64,000 nt of DNA from Haloarcula pellucida (GTDB taxonomy: Archaea > Halobacteriota > Halobacteria > Halobacteriales > Haloarculaceae). The notes beneath the pieces were generated by a model, which made no database searches, had not been told where the DNA came from, and saw only the letters and a list, made by a program, of their open reading frames with translations. Below are positions 17,616-25,721 of the stretch, piece by piece (position 1 is the first letter of the stretch; each line of letters opens with the position of its first letter). The stretch spans positions 372,417 through 436,416 of the forward strand of contig NZ_BMOU01000002.1 of assembly GCF_014647235.1 (NCBI RefSeq), in the 5' to 3' direction. A program made the position numbers and the translations under genes.

Positions 17616-17978
17616 GTGCACTATCGGACACCGCTCGCCGCGGTCGGTGGGGCCGTCACGACCTTCCTGCTAGTGACCGTGACCGTCATCGAACTCGTGA
17701 ACGTCGAATTCTCCGCACTCGTCGCGCTCCCGCTCGGCCTCCTCGCCGGTCTCGGGACGCTCATGGCAGTGGCGCTCAACCTCGCGGACCTGTCGCCGGA
17801 GCGCCGTCGCCTGCTGTTCGCCTACGCCGCGTTCGGCCCGGCGGTGCTGCTGGTACTCGCGCTCTCGTACGTGAACGTCGGCCGGTCGCTGTTATCCGCC
17901 GAGGTGGCCGTCGGCGTCGGACTGCTCGCTACTGTCGTCGTATACGTCTCACTGTGGCGTCGCGAGAGCGCCGCGTAG
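17616..17978 (+). CDS. Small membrane protein (120 aa)
   Basis: A protein with four hydrophobic segments (about 8-28, 33-55, 68-86 and 92-112) and few charged loops. The GTG at 17616 is chosen because upstream in-frame sequence overlaps the RaSEA gene and lacks natural composition. It lies 50 nt after RaSEA on the same strand, so the two may be co-transcribed. I do not recognise a characterised family; similar four-helix proteins are common in haloarchaeal genomes. Confidence 0.65.
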   Translation: MHYRTPLAAVGGAVTTFLLVTVTVIELVNVEFSALVALPLGLLAGLGTLMAVALNLADLSPERRRLLFAYAAFGPAVLLVLALSYVNVGRSLLSAEVAVGVGLLATVVVYVSLWRRESAA

Positions 17979-18012
17979 ACGGCGGCGTCGGGACCGCAGG
18001 AGTCGGGCAGTC

Positions 18013-18315
18013 TCAGAGTACGTCGTCCGGGTCGTGTTTCGCCTGCATCCGCTCGGCTTCCCCGGCGTAGCGCTCGCGCGTCTCGGCGTCGTCGACGCGC
18101 CCGAGGTTGTCCGGGTCGACGGCCATCGAGACGGGCGTCTCGCGGTGGTCGCCGGTGTAGGAGGTCAGCGCTCGTTCCTTGCGGAAGTCACGCTCACCGT
18201 CCGGCGTGGCGTACGTGAGGATGATGAGGTTCTGTTCGTCGTCGGAGTAGGTCCGTTCGACCAGCCAGACCCGGACGGACTCGTCGTCGGCAGCGGTGGT
18301 CTCGTCTGTACGCAT
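18013..18315 (-). CDS. Conserved-looking hypothetical protein (100 aa)
   Basis: A soluble, acidic protein of 100 residues. The N-terminus is charged and disordered; the core RVWLVERTYSDDEQNLIILTYATPDGERDFRKERAL looks like two or three beta strands followed by a helix, and the C-terminus is a charged helix (ETRERYAGEAERMQAKHDPDDVL). No known domain was recognised. The ATG at 18315 is immediately preceded by a 7-bp inverted repeat, which supports this start over the longer frame from 18363. Confidence 0.6.
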   Translation of the reverse strand: MRTDETTAADDESVRVWLVERTYSDDEQNLIILTYATPDGERDFRKERALTSYTGDHRETPVSMAVDPDNLGRVDDAETRERYAGEAERMQAKHDPDDVL

Positions 18316-18316
18316 A

Positions 18317-18337
18317 CTGTCGGGTAGGCGCCGACAG
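18317..18337 (-). promoter_or_regulatory. Inverted repeat abutting the start codon of the 100-aa gene
   Basis: CTGTCGG (18317-18323) and CCGACAG (18331-18337) form a perfect 7-bp inverted repeat with a 7-nt loop. On the minus strand the repeat ends one nucleotide before the ATG at 18315. It could be an mRNA hairpin that affects start access or a short operator; the sequence does not distinguish these. Confidence 0.4.
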
Positions 18338-18553
18338 GAAAAGAGTGTGGTGCCTGTTCTCACGCACCGAGACGACCAGTTTCACTTTCACTCCGGTAGG
18401 ATGGCGTTTTTACGTCCGGGGGCTATACTGATTCATAGGGGCCGCGGACAATGTCACACGCTCCACTGGCCCCGCTCCATTCCTATCCCCTTTGGACTAC
18501 GTCCGTAGTGACCGGACAGAAGACAGTTACCGACCGGGAGCGACGGCGCCGAT

Positions 18554-19081
18554 ATGCGCCGACCACTCGCTATCGCCACCCTCCTCCTGAGCGTCGCCCT
18601 CGTCGCCGTCGGCGGGGCCGCCGTCGCCGGCGTCGGCCCGTTCCAGACGCCGCCGGACGTCCGGATCACGGACGACCACCCGTCTGAGCCCGTCCTTCAG
18701 CCGTTCGAGTACGACGGCCGGTCGGCACAGCCAATCGACTACGTTCACGTCGGAACCCCGTCCGACGGCCGCCCGAAGCCGGTCGGCTTCGTCGTCGTGA
18801 ACGCCGGCCCGGCCCGAGAGGTTCCGATGTCTGTCGGCCACTCGCCGACGGAGACAAACATCGTCGACCGGACGGTGACGATGCCCGAGAACACGACCGT
18901 CGTCTTCCTGTTCCACGAGGCCGCTACCTATCGAGTGACTGTTCAGACGGAGCGGGGGGTCGGCGAGTACGTCGTCGAGCCATCGGATTTCGACTGTAAC
19001 GAGCGGTCCTACGGCGTTCGAGTCGAGGCTGGCGGGCAGACACTCCTGACGCAGAAAGCGACGACGATGGCCTGCGGTTAG
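18554..19081 (+). CDS. Hypothetical secreted protein
   Basis: A 175-residue protein. The N-terminus has a positive start (MRRP) and one hydrophobic stretch to about residue 28, fitting a Sec signal or membrane anchor. The rest is beta-rich, with several VVNAGPAREVPMSVGH-like strands that suggest an immunoglobulin-like fold, and two Cys (about 154 and 174) that could pair outside the cell. No lipobox is seen. The stop shares TTAG with the stop of the convergent purQ. No family was recognised. Confidence 0.6.
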   Translation: MRRPLAIATLLLSVALVAVGGAAVAGVGPFQTPPDVRITDDHPSEPVLQPFEYDGRSAQPIDYVHVGTPSDGRPKPVGFVVVNAGPAREVPMSVGHSPTETNIVDRTVTMPENTTVVFLFHEAATYRVTVQTERGVGEYVVEPSDFDCNERSYGVRVEAGGQTLLTQKATTMACG

Positions 19082-19755
19082 TCGGCAAAGCCCTGCAGCA
19101 CGGGCTTTCCGTCGGTGCGGCCCAGATCGTCGAGCGACGCGCGTTCGGGGTGGGGCATCATGACGGCGACGTGGTCGGCCTCGCCGGTGACGCCCGCGAC
19201 GGCGTGTTTCGAGCCGTTGGGGTTGGCCTCCGGAGTCACGTTGCCCTCGGCGTCGCAGTACTTGAAGATGATGCGGTCGTCGGCTTCGAGGTCGTCGAGA
19301 CGCTCGTCGGTTATCTCGTAGCGGCCCTCGCCGTGAGCGATGGGGAGTTCGACCACGTCGCCCTCCTCGTAGTGGCGGGTCCACGGCGTGTCGGCGTTCT
19401 CGACGCGGAGGTGGACGTGTTCACACTGGAAGCGGGCGCTCTCGTTGGTGGTGAACACGCCGGGCGTGAGCGAGGACTCACAGCCGATTTGTGCGCCGTT
19501 GCACACCCCGAGGACGGGCGTCCCGTCGTCGGCGGCGTCGCGCACCTCCTCCATGATGGGCGAGCGAGCGGCCATCGCGCCGGCACGGAGGTAGTCCCCG
19601 TAGGAGAACCCGCCGGGGAGCATGATGCCGTCGACGTCGGCGGGCAGGCCGTCCTCGTGCCAGACGAGGTCGGCGTCGAAGCCCAGCGATTCGAGGGCTT
19701 GTACGGAGTCGCGGTCGCAGTTCGACCCGCCGAACTGGATGACGGCGATGGTCAC
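19078..19755 (-). CDS. purQ: Phosphoribosylformylglycinamidine synthase subunit PurQ (glutaminase)
   Basis: A 225-residue class I glutamine amidotransferase. The N-terminal AVIQFGGSNCDRD, the oxyanion region MLPGGFSYGDYLRAGAMA and the nucleophile elbow GVCNGAQIG (Cys) are all visible, as is the terminal MMPHPERA that provides the His-Glu of the triad. It supplies ammonia to PurL for FGAM synthesis in purine biosynthesis. PurS is encoded just upstream on the same strand. The GTG at 19755 is chosen because it yields the usual MTIAVIQFGG N-terminus; a GTG at 19764 is an alternative. Confidence 0.93.
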   Translation of the reverse strand: MTIAVIQFGGSNCDRDSVQALESLGFDADLVWHEDGLPADVDGIMLPGGFSYGDYLRAGAMAARSPIMEEVRDAADDGTPVLGVCNGAQIGCESSLTPGVFTTNESARFQCEHVHLRVENADTPWTRHYEEGDVVELPIAHGEGRYEITDERLDDLEADDRIIFKYCDAEGNVTPEANPNGSKHAVAGVTGEADHVAVMMPHPERASLDDLGRTDGKPVLQGFAD

Positions 19756-19804
19756 AGTGACCACCCCGTGTGGGAACCGAGCATCGGCGTCAGTGTGACG
19801 GCGA

Positions 19805-20059
19805 TCATTCCCGTTCGGCGACCTCCACGTCGTAGTCGTGGATGGTCGGGTTCGCGAGGAGTCGTTCGGCCATCTCCTCGGCGCGCTCGGCGGCGTCCTC
19901 GGCGGACTCGGCGTCGAGGTCGATCTCGAACCGGTCGGCCGAGCGGAGGTCCGACAGTTCGAAGCCGAGGCGTTCGAGCTGGCGCTGAGTCGTCTCGGCC
20001 TCGGGGTCTAAGACGCCGCGCTTCAGGCGAACGGTGACGGTCGCGGTGAAGGCAGTCAT
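19805..20059 (-). CDS. purS: Phosphoribosylformylglycinamidine synthase subunit PurS
   Basis: An 84-residue protein of normal PurS length. The N-terminus FTATVTVRLKRGVLDPEAETTQRQLERLGF is the family signature, followed by the amphipathic region and LANPTIHDYDVEV at the end. PurS bridges PurQ and PurL in the archaeal and Gram-positive type of FGAM synthetase. The ATG at 20059 is preferred over the longer frame from 20125. The gene sits 49 nt upstream of purQ on the same strand, an expected operon; purL is not in this window. Confidence 0.92.
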   Translation of the reverse strand: MTAFTATVTVRLKRGVLDPEAETTQRQLERLGFELSDLRSADRFEIDLDAESAEDAAERAEEMAERLLANPTIHDYDVEVAERE

Positions 20060-20097
20060 TACTGAGAGCGCGGCGGGGGGCGGAGAAAACGCTTGTG

Positions 20098-20751
20098 TTA
20101 TCGGAGCGCAGGCACCGCCGTCCACTCCCGTGGCTGGTCGGGGAGGCCCCGCACCCGGATGTCGACGCCGGCGTCGGCATCGCGCACCTCGATGCGGGCG
20201 TCGAACGACTGGGCGATACTGCCGACCACCCGGTCCTCGTGGGCCTCGGGGTCGATGGCACAGACGCCCAGTCCGTCTGCGGTCCGGATCCGGCTGGAGA
20301 CGGTGTTGATGAAGCGAAACACCGGCCGCACGTCGTCGCTGTAGACGAGCAGCGGCGTCAGCGTGTAGATGCCGGTCCGCACCGCGTCGTAGCCCCGGGC
20401 GTAGACGGACTCGTACTGGCCGGCGTACTCGATGCCGATGCCGGTGAGGTCGGCCGGCGTCCCGACGGCCGAGACGAACTCGCCGCCGTCGCCGTCGTCC
20501 TGCGTGCAGTCGACGACCCGGACTCGCTCGCCGGGGGCGCTCCCGCCGAGGCGCTCGAAGTCGGACAGCGTCTCGCGGGCGCTCGTATCCGCCGTGATGA
20601 TGACGACGGCGTCCCCGCCGAGTAGGAGTCGGAGCAGCAACTCTCGGGTTCCCCCCAGTGCCGGCCCCGTCACGAGCAGGTTCGTCCCTGTCTCGACCGG
20701 TTCCAGCGGGAGGTTCTCGAACTCGTAGACTGCGTCGCCTTGCAGCGACAT
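20098..20751 (-). CDS. RecA/KaiC-like protein with degenerate P-loop
   Basis: A 217-residue protein whose layout follows the RAD55/KaiC fold: strand, loop, helix (LLVTGPALGGTRELLLRLLLGG), then VVIITADTSARETL and a later VYSDDVRPVFRFINTVSSRI. The Walker A position reads GPALGGTRE, with the catalytic Lys-Thr/Ser missing, so ATP hydrolysis is doubtful. Comparable haloarchaeal proteins lie beside signalling genes and have no known role. It begins one nucleotide after the stop of the pseudo-receiver/GAF gene, so the two are probably translated together. Confidence 0.7.
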   Translation of the reverse strand: MSLQGDAVYEFENLPLEPVETGTNLLVTGPALGGTRELLLRLLLGGDAVVIITADTSARETLSDFERLGGSAPGERVRVVDCTQDDGDGGEFVSAVGTPADLTGIGIEYAGQYESVYARGYDAVRTGIYTLTPLLVYSDDVRPVFRFINTVSSRIRTADGLGVCAIDPEAHEDRVVGSIAQSFDARIEVRDADAGVDIRVRGLPDQPREWTAVPALR

Positions 20752-20752
20752 C

Positions 20753-21634
20753 TCACTCACGCTCCTCGCCGAGTCGGCGGCGCAACAGGAGCTGTTCTTC
20801 GACCTCGTCGGCGAACCGTCGGAGGTCGTCCAGTTCCGCCCGCGTGTACGAGCGTGGTTCGTCGTCGGTACAGCAGACTGCGCCCAGCGCGTTCCCCTCG
20901 CTGTCGGTGATGCGGGCGCCGGCGTACGACCGGATGTGCAGTTCGTCCAGTCGGTCGACTTCGGCAAAGCGGGGGTCCTCGTGGGTGTCCTCGACGACCA
21001 TCTCCTCGTCGGTGAGGATGGTGTGGGTACAGATGCTGTCCTCCCGCGCCAGCGTTCGCCAGTTGGCCCCCGTACAGGCGACGAACCGCTCCTCGTGTTC
21101 GTCGACCAGACCGACGAAGGCCACGTCGATGTCGAAGTGAGTCGTCATCAGTGCCGTCAGGCGGTCGAACGTCGCCTCCGCGGACAGTTCGGCCACGTCG
21201 TACGCCCGGACCGCCGACAGTCGCTCGGTCTCGTTCTCGGGGAGCGGATAGGCCGCCTGCGTCACCTCGGCGGTGGCCCCCTCGACGACGTCGACGAGGC
21301 GGTCACGGGCGTCCGGGACCGACCGCGGGACGTACTCGACGACCTGCTCTCGACCGCCACGCGGCAACTCGGAGAGCGATTGCGAGGTGAAGAGGACACA
21401 GGCACAGTCCGGGTGCCGGTCACGGACCGCGGCTACCACGTCGAACCCGTCGCCGTCGGGGAATCTGAAGGCGGTCACGACACAGTCGACGTCACCGCCG
21501 AGCGCGGCCTCGACGGTGTCGACGGACGATGCGGTGACGACGTCGAAGCCGGCCGATTCGAGCGCGGTGGCCGTCGCCGAGCGGTGTTCTTCGTCGGCGT
21601 CGGCACAGACCACAGTCGACAACTCACGGCTCAC
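20753..21634 (-). CDS. Pseudo-receiver plus GAF domain signalling protein
   Basis: A 293-residue protein. Residues about 1-120 look like a response-regulator receiver (VVCADADEEHRSATATALESAGFDVVTAS... VDCVVTAFRFPDGDGFDVVAAVRDRHPDC), but the phosphoacceptor Asp is replaced, since the usual LD before the loop reads TA. Residues about 140-285 form a GAF domain (LTALMTTHFDIDVAFVGLVDEHEERFVACTGANW... GARITDSEGNALGAVCCTDD). The GTG at 21634 (VSRELSTVVCAD) is preferred over the frame start at 21658. No output domain is present, so it probably acts through the RecA-like partner that starts 1 nt downstream. Confidence 0.75.
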   Translation of the reverse strand: MSRELSTVVCADADEEHRSATATALESAGFDVVTASSVDTVEAALGGDVDCVVTAFRFPDGDGFDVVAAVRDRHPDCACVLFTSQSLSELPRGGREQVVEYVPRSVPDARDRLVDVVEGATAEVTQAAYPLPENETERLSAVRAYDVAELSAEATFDRLTALMTTHFDIDVAFVGLVDEHEERFVACTGANWRTLAREDSICTHTILTDEEMVVEDTHEDPRFAEVDRLDELHIRSYAGARITDSEGNALGAVCCTDDEPRSYTRAELDDLRRFADEVEEQLLLRRRLGEERE

Positions 21635-21757
21635 GTGCCCCACCTGTGGGCGGAACAACTAAGCTATACCGCCACAGGAGCGGAAAACGAAGGCTTTTGC
21701 ATCGCGCACGTCGAACCCACTGGCAATGAACCACGGTACCGTCCGGAGGTGGCAGGC

Positions 21758-22738
21758 ATGACACACGGTCTCACCGAGATAACGGTCGTCGGCGACGACG
21801 ACACGGGTCTCATCGCCGAGGTCACCTCGCTGTTGTTCGAACGCGGCATCAACATCGAGGACCTGGACCAGGCGGTCCGTGAGGGGGTCTTCCGGATGAC
21901 GATGCACGTCGACACCGGCGACATGGTGACGACGGAAACGAAACTTCGGGAGGACCTCACCGAACTGGGCGACGAACTGGGCGTCGACGTGCAGGTCCGG
22001 TTCCCCGCCGACCGCGAGACTCAGTCCATCGCCGTCCTCGTCACCAAGGAATCGCACTGTCTGGAGGCGCTGTTCGAGGCGTGGGCAAACGGCGACCTCG
22101 GCGCGGACATCGAGGTGGTCATCGGCAACCACGACGACCTCGAACCGCTGGCCCGGAAGTACGACGTCCCGTTCCACGACATCGGGGACGAGAAGGGAAC
22201 GCCCGACGAGGAGAAACTGCTCGAACTGCTCGCGGAGTACGACGCAGACCTCATCGCGCTGGCCCGCTACATGCGCATCCTCTCGCCGGACGTCGTCTTC
22301 CGCTACGAGAGTCGCATCATCAACGTCCACCCGAGCCTCCTTCCGGCGTTCCCCGGCGCGTCGGCGTACATGCAGGCCATCGAGGAGGGGGTCCGCATCG
22401 CCGGCGTCACGGCCCACTACGTGACGACCGACCTCGATCAGGGCCCCATCATCACCCAGCGGGCGTTCAACGTCCCCGACGACGCCACCGAGGAGGAACT
22501 GCAGGAACTCGGCCAGCCACTCGAAGCCGAGGCGCTCATCGAGGCCATCAAACTCCACCTCAACGACGACGTCACGGTCCACCGCGGCCGGACGAAACTG
22601 CGGGACCCCGAGGAGACCGACGTACAACTGGGCGCGCCGGCGGCGCTGGACGAGGAGAACCCGGACCGACCCATCGACGGCCTCGGCGAGTTCGTCGCCG
22701 GGGACGACTCGGAACCGGAGGCCGAAGCGGACGACTAA
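21758..22738 (+). CDS. purU: Formyltetrahydrofolate deformylase PurU-like protein
   Basis: A 326-residue protein with an N-terminal ACT domain (TEITVVGDDDTGLIAEVTSLLFERGINIEDLDQ) and a formyltransferase-fold catalytic domain. The motif INVHPSLLPAFPGASAYMQA carries the Asn-His pair, and GVRIAGVTAHYVTTDLDQGPIITQ holds the conserved His and Asp. The family hydrolyses 10-formyl-THF to formate and THF, which can feed formate-dependent purine enzymes. The extra acidic C-terminal 60 residues (PEETDVQLGAPAALDEENPD...) are longer than in bacterial PurU. The ATG at 21758 is preferred. Confidence 0.85.
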   Translation: MTHGLTEITVVGDDDTGLIAEVTSLLFERGINIEDLDQAVREGVFRMTMHVDTGDMVTTETKLREDLTELGDELGVDVQVRFPADRETQSIAVLVTKESHCLEALFEAWANGDLGADIEVVIGNHDDLEPLARKYDVPFHDIGDEKGTPDEEKLLELLAEYDADLIALARYMRILSPDVVFRYESRIINVHPSLLPAFPGASAYMQAIEEGVRIAGVTAHYVTTDLDQGPIITQRAFNVPDDATEEELQELGQPLEAEALIEAIKLHLNDDVTVHRGRTKLRDPEETDVQLGAPAALDEENPDRPIDGLGEFVAGDDSEPEAEADD

Positions 22739-22858
22739 CCCGCGCGAGCATCCGCGGGATGCTCGGTACGGACGAACGACTGGCCTGCGCCGTACGTGGC
22801 GAGGCGCACGGAGTAGCGAGCACCGAGCCCCGAGGCGCTGCAAAACCGATTTCGCCGC

Positions 22859-23035
22859 TCACATCTCGTACCGGGAGATGCGGCCGGACGCACAGTGCGG
22901 ACACTCCGCGACGTGGCCCTCGACAGAGGCGCCACAGCGCCGGCACTCGTGGACGACTGTCGTCGTCTCGCCACAGCGGTCACACGTCGCGGTGTCGACG
23001 CCGACGTACGCGACGAGCCGCTCGACGAGCGTCAC
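22859..23035 (-). CDS. Small zinc-ribbon protein (58 aa)
   Basis: Starting at GTG 23035 gives a 58-residue protein with three Cys pairs: CDRC, CRRC and CPHC. These can hold one or two zinc ions as a rubredoxin-like ribbon. The GTG has a strong upstream Shine-Dalgarno-like GGAGGGG with 7 nt spacing, which decides the start over the Arg-rich longer frame. Short zinc-ribbon proteins of this type are abundant in haloarchaea and often uncharacterised. Confidence 0.7.
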   Translation of the reverse strand: MTLVERLVAYVGVDTATCDRCGETTTVVHECRRCGASVEGHVAECPHCASGRISRYEM

Positions 23036-23118
23036 TGCTCGTCCCCTCCCTCGACCCGTCCGGCCGACCCGCCGTCGGCTGTCGTTCGGACCGCTCCCGT
23101 ACTGCGTCCCCACATCGG

Positions 23119-24906
23119 TTATCCCTCCGACTCCACCTGCACGCGGTGGACCGTGACGTACAGTTGCTCTAGCTCCGAGAACGGCGAGCGTATCCGGGTC
23201 TTCCCCTTGAGGCCGTAGTCGTAGTGGGCGGCCCCGTACTGGCCGACGGTGAGGTTCCCGGTCACGGCGAGGCCGTACAGGTCGCCCTGCTTGATGTAGA
23301 CGAAGCCGCTCCCGTCGGTCCCGGCGGGGGCGTAGACGAGGCCGTCGAACGTCGCCTTCTTGCTGTTCGACCCGGCGATAGTCGCGTTGAAATCCCGGGT
23401 GCCGTACACTCTGAAGCTTCGCGAGTCCTCGCCGGGCACGTGGACGGCGCTTTTCTTCCCGACGTGGAAGTTGACCGCTTTGCTCCCCAGTCCCGTCGGG
23501 GAGACGGTCGTGTCGTTCTCGCCGGCGACGACGAAACGGGCGATGCCGTCACCCTCGACGGTGATGTTGCCCCCCTGCTCCAGTTTCACGTAGTCGCGAA
23601 CGACGACCGTCACGTCGCCGTCGGTGGTGTTCAGCGTCATCGACTCGCCGTCCAGCGTGACGTTGTGGACGTAGTATCGGCCCGCGTCGAGTTCGGTGGA
23701 CGAACCGGTCGTCGTGAGTTGGTCGTCGGTGATGGCCGACGTCTCGTCGTTGTCGTTTTCGTCTTTGACCTGCTCGGCGTACGTCGCGACGAACGTATCG
23801 ATGGGCATGACCGACCGGACGCCGTCGATTCGCTCGACGTCGCCGGCGACTTTCGACTTCTCGGTGCTGTCCGGTTCGGGAGCCTGCGTCCAGTAGGCGC
23901 TCCCGTTGATCTCCGTACTGCCCTGCAGGTTGACCGTCCCGCCCGACTTGACGTCGCCGTCGACGAGTGAGTCCCCCGTGGCCGTGACGTCGCCAGCCGA
24001 CTGTATCAGCCCGTTCGCCGAGTTGGTCTGTGAGTAGTTCCCCGCCGACGAGTCGTAGCTATTGACGTAGGCACCGGTCCCCGCGACGGCCAGTTCGCCC
24101 GTACTCGACGTCGCGATGATGCCCGCGTCGAAGGTCGTGTGGCCCGGCAGGACGACGAACGTGGCGGTCACACGTTCGCCCACGTGGTCGTAGGTCACGA
24201 TGGCGTCCGTCTCGTCCTCGAAGTAGCGCCCCCACGCGTCGTAGTACGCGCTCTGGACCGTCACCGTCACCGACCCGCTGTCGGGCGGGTTCGAGAACCC
24301 GGCCGTTCGGTTCGGATACTGCTGGGTCAGCGGGCCGTCGGGCCGACTGTCGAGACGGCTCGTTAGCCCCGTCTCACCGTCGATGGAGACGACCGGGAGC
24401 GTCAGGGTCCGGTCGCGGTAGTGGAACTCGGGCCGGGAGAGCAGCACCGACCCGTCGCCGTCACTCCGCCAGACGCCGCCGCCCTGTGACGCGACGGTCG
24501 TCTCGCCTTGTCTGTACTCGACCGTGCCGAGCGACTCGTTCACGACGACTGTCTCTGCGCTCGTCTCGTTGTCGACCGCGACACGAATCCAGCCCGTGTC
24601 GTGGTACCGCACCTCGCCGTCGTTGGCACGCAGGCCGAGGTCGGTGGTCGCTCGGGACTGTCCGAACGCGACGGCGCTCACGTCGGTATCGAACGCCGCG
24701 AGCGCGTGTTCCGCCGCCCCTATCTCCGCTCTGTCGCGCGTCTCGACGATAGCCGTGGTGCCGCTGGCGACGAGGACGGACAGGCTCAAGACGACGATCA
24801 CCAACAGCAAGACGACGGCGATGACCTCCGATTGGCCGCGCGTGGTCGTCCGGCCGCCGCTCGTGGCGGCCGTCTCGTCGGATCGTTGAGTCGTGTCTGC
24901 GTTCAT
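23119..24906 (-). CDS. Large secreted pilin-like protein (595 aa)
   Basis: An N-terminal polar stretch ends in TRGQSEVIAVVLLLVIVVLSLSVLVASG. The G-Q-S-E-V before a hydrophobic helix is like a class III (type IV pilin) signal cleaved by PibD-type peptidase. The rest is a 550-residue beta-rich extracellular region, with many N-x-S/T sites and a central stretch (SAGDVTATGDSLVDGDVKSGGTVNLQGSTEINGS) like polymer-forming bactofilin/adhesin repeats. It is the last gene of the minus arm of the pilus locus and may be a minor pilin or adhesin. The start MNADTTQRSD at 24906 is chosen; upstream residues look non-coding. Confidence 0.75.
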   Translation of the reverse strand: MNADTTQRSDETAATSGGRTTTRGQSEVIAVVLLLVIVVLSLSVLVASGTTAIVETRDRAEIGAAEHALAAFDTDVSAVAFGQSRATTDLGLRANDGEVRYHDTGWIRVAVDNETSAETVVVNESLGTVEYRQGETTVASQGGGVWRSDGDGSVLLSRPEFHYRDRTLTLPVVSIDGETGLTSRLDSRPDGPLTQQYPNRTAGFSNPPDSGSVTVTVQSAYYDAWGRYFEDETDAIVTYDHVGERVTATFVVLPGHTTFDAGIIATSSTGELAVAGTGAYVNSYDSSAGNYSQTNSANGLIQSAGDVTATGDSLVDGDVKSGGTVNLQGSTEINGSAYWTQAPEPDSTEKSKVAGDVERIDGVRSVMPIDTFVATYAEQVKDENDNDETSAITDDQLTTTGSSTELDAGRYYVHNVTLDGESMTLNTTDGDVTVVVRDYVKLEQGGNITVEGDGIARFVVAGENDTTVSPTGLGSKAVNFHVGKKSAVHVPGEDSRSFRVYGTRDFNATIAGSNSKKATFDGLVYAPAGTDGSGFVYIKQGDLYGLAVTGNLTVGQYGAAHYDYGLKGKTRIRSPFSELEQLYVTVHRVQVESEG

Positions 24907-25035
24907 GGTGTCTCTTGTCGTCTCCTGTCGCGTGTGTCGCCGTCCCCTGTGCCCGGAGTTATCCGTCACCGACGACGGATACCGAACGCCGAGCGGGGAC
25001 CAGGACGGAATGTTACTACGCCTGTGCGCGTGCGA

Positions 25036-25458
25036 TCACGGTGCCGTCGACGTGGCTATGACCGCGCTCTTGTCGCTGTTCGGGTCGTTGTAGACGACCT
25101 TGATCGTCGCACCCGACGTGACGCTCGTGCCGCTGGTCAGGGTATCACCTGCTGTAATTTCGGAACCTGAAGCTGGGTCCACGAGGACGCTGCCGTCTTC
25201 TTTCACTTCCAGATTCCCAGTTTTCAGCGTGTCGCCGCCGTCGTGCGTTATCGTCATCGTTGCGGGACTCACGCTCGTGTCGTACTCGAACGAGAAGCTC
25301 GCCTGTGGTGTCGAGTTCGTCGAGCTGCCCAGTCCGATGACGAACGATCCGATGACGGCCGCGAGGATGACCGTGATTGCGACCATCAGCACGACGCCGA
25401 TAACCGGCGAGACGGCGTCGTCGCTTTCAATCAGTTCTTTGATGTTTCGTAGTTGCAT
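25036..25458 (-). CDS. pilA: Archaeal type IV pilin (PilA-like)
   Basis: A 140-residue pilin. The N-terminus [38 protein letters not shown] is the classic haloarchaeal pilin signal: a short charged leader, a D-A-V-S-P-V-I-G cleavage region processed by PibD, and the hydrophobic helix that packs into the filament core. The remaining 95 residues are a Ser/Thr/Gly-rich beta domain. It is read divergently from the pilB operon and is the best candidate for the major structural subunit. No Shine-Dalgarno is evident; upstream is an unusually long leader. Confidence 0.92.
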   Translation of the reverse strand: MQLRNIKELIESDDAVSPVIGVVLMVAITVILAAVIGSFVIGLGSSTNSTPQASFSFEYDTSVSPATMTITHDGGDTLKTGNLEVKEDGSVLVDPASGSEITAGDTLTSGTSVTSGATIKVVYNDPNSDKSAVIATSTAP

Positions 25459-25650
25459 GGTTCTGTGGCGGATGGTCCACGAGTACGATTCGGCAGTCGC
25501 GTCGACATCTCACATCGTCCGACACTGGTCTCGTCGGTGGTACACGCACTCCGCCCGCGACGTCGCGGGCGAGCAGTGCGGTACCGCGTCCCGTCTCCCC
25601 ACCGCGCCGACTCCCTTGCACTCTCGACCATCGCTGCACCTCATCCAACC
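25459..25650 (-). promoter_or_regulatory. Long leader of the pilin gene with 20-nt perfect palindrome
   Basis: If transcription starts about 25 nt downstream of the TATA-like box at 25672-25680, the pilin mRNA has a leader of about 190 nt, long for a haloarchaeon. The block at 25552-25571 (CGCCCGCGACGTCGCGGGCG) is a perfect palindrome and can fold as a 9-10-bp hairpin in RNA. No convincing ORF lies in the leader. No other gene is seen in 25459-25830 apart from the regulatory sites listed. Confidence 0.5.
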
Positions 25651-25671
25651 GCTCATGGTGACATTGTTATT

Positions 25672-25680
25672 GGATAAATA
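25672..25680 (-). promoter_or_regulatory. Putative TATA box for pilA
   Basis: On the minus strand the sequence reads TATTTATCC, the first clear AT-rich block upstream of the pilin gene. The 190-nt distance to the start codon is the reason to suspect a long leader. No other candidate lies nearer. Confidence 0.4.
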
Positions 25681-25721
25681 CCAGCTTACCAGTGATACGC
25701 CAGTCGAAACGACCTGCTACT

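Noticed and set aside
20098-20751. KaiC-type clock or recombinase activity
   Set aside because: The Walker A residues needed for ATP use are absent, so catalytic claims were dropped.
25427-25648. Minus-strand ORFs in the pilA leader
   Set aside because: Two frames are open but Arg/Thr-rich, and they cross the 20-nt palindrome. I treat the region as an untranslated leader.
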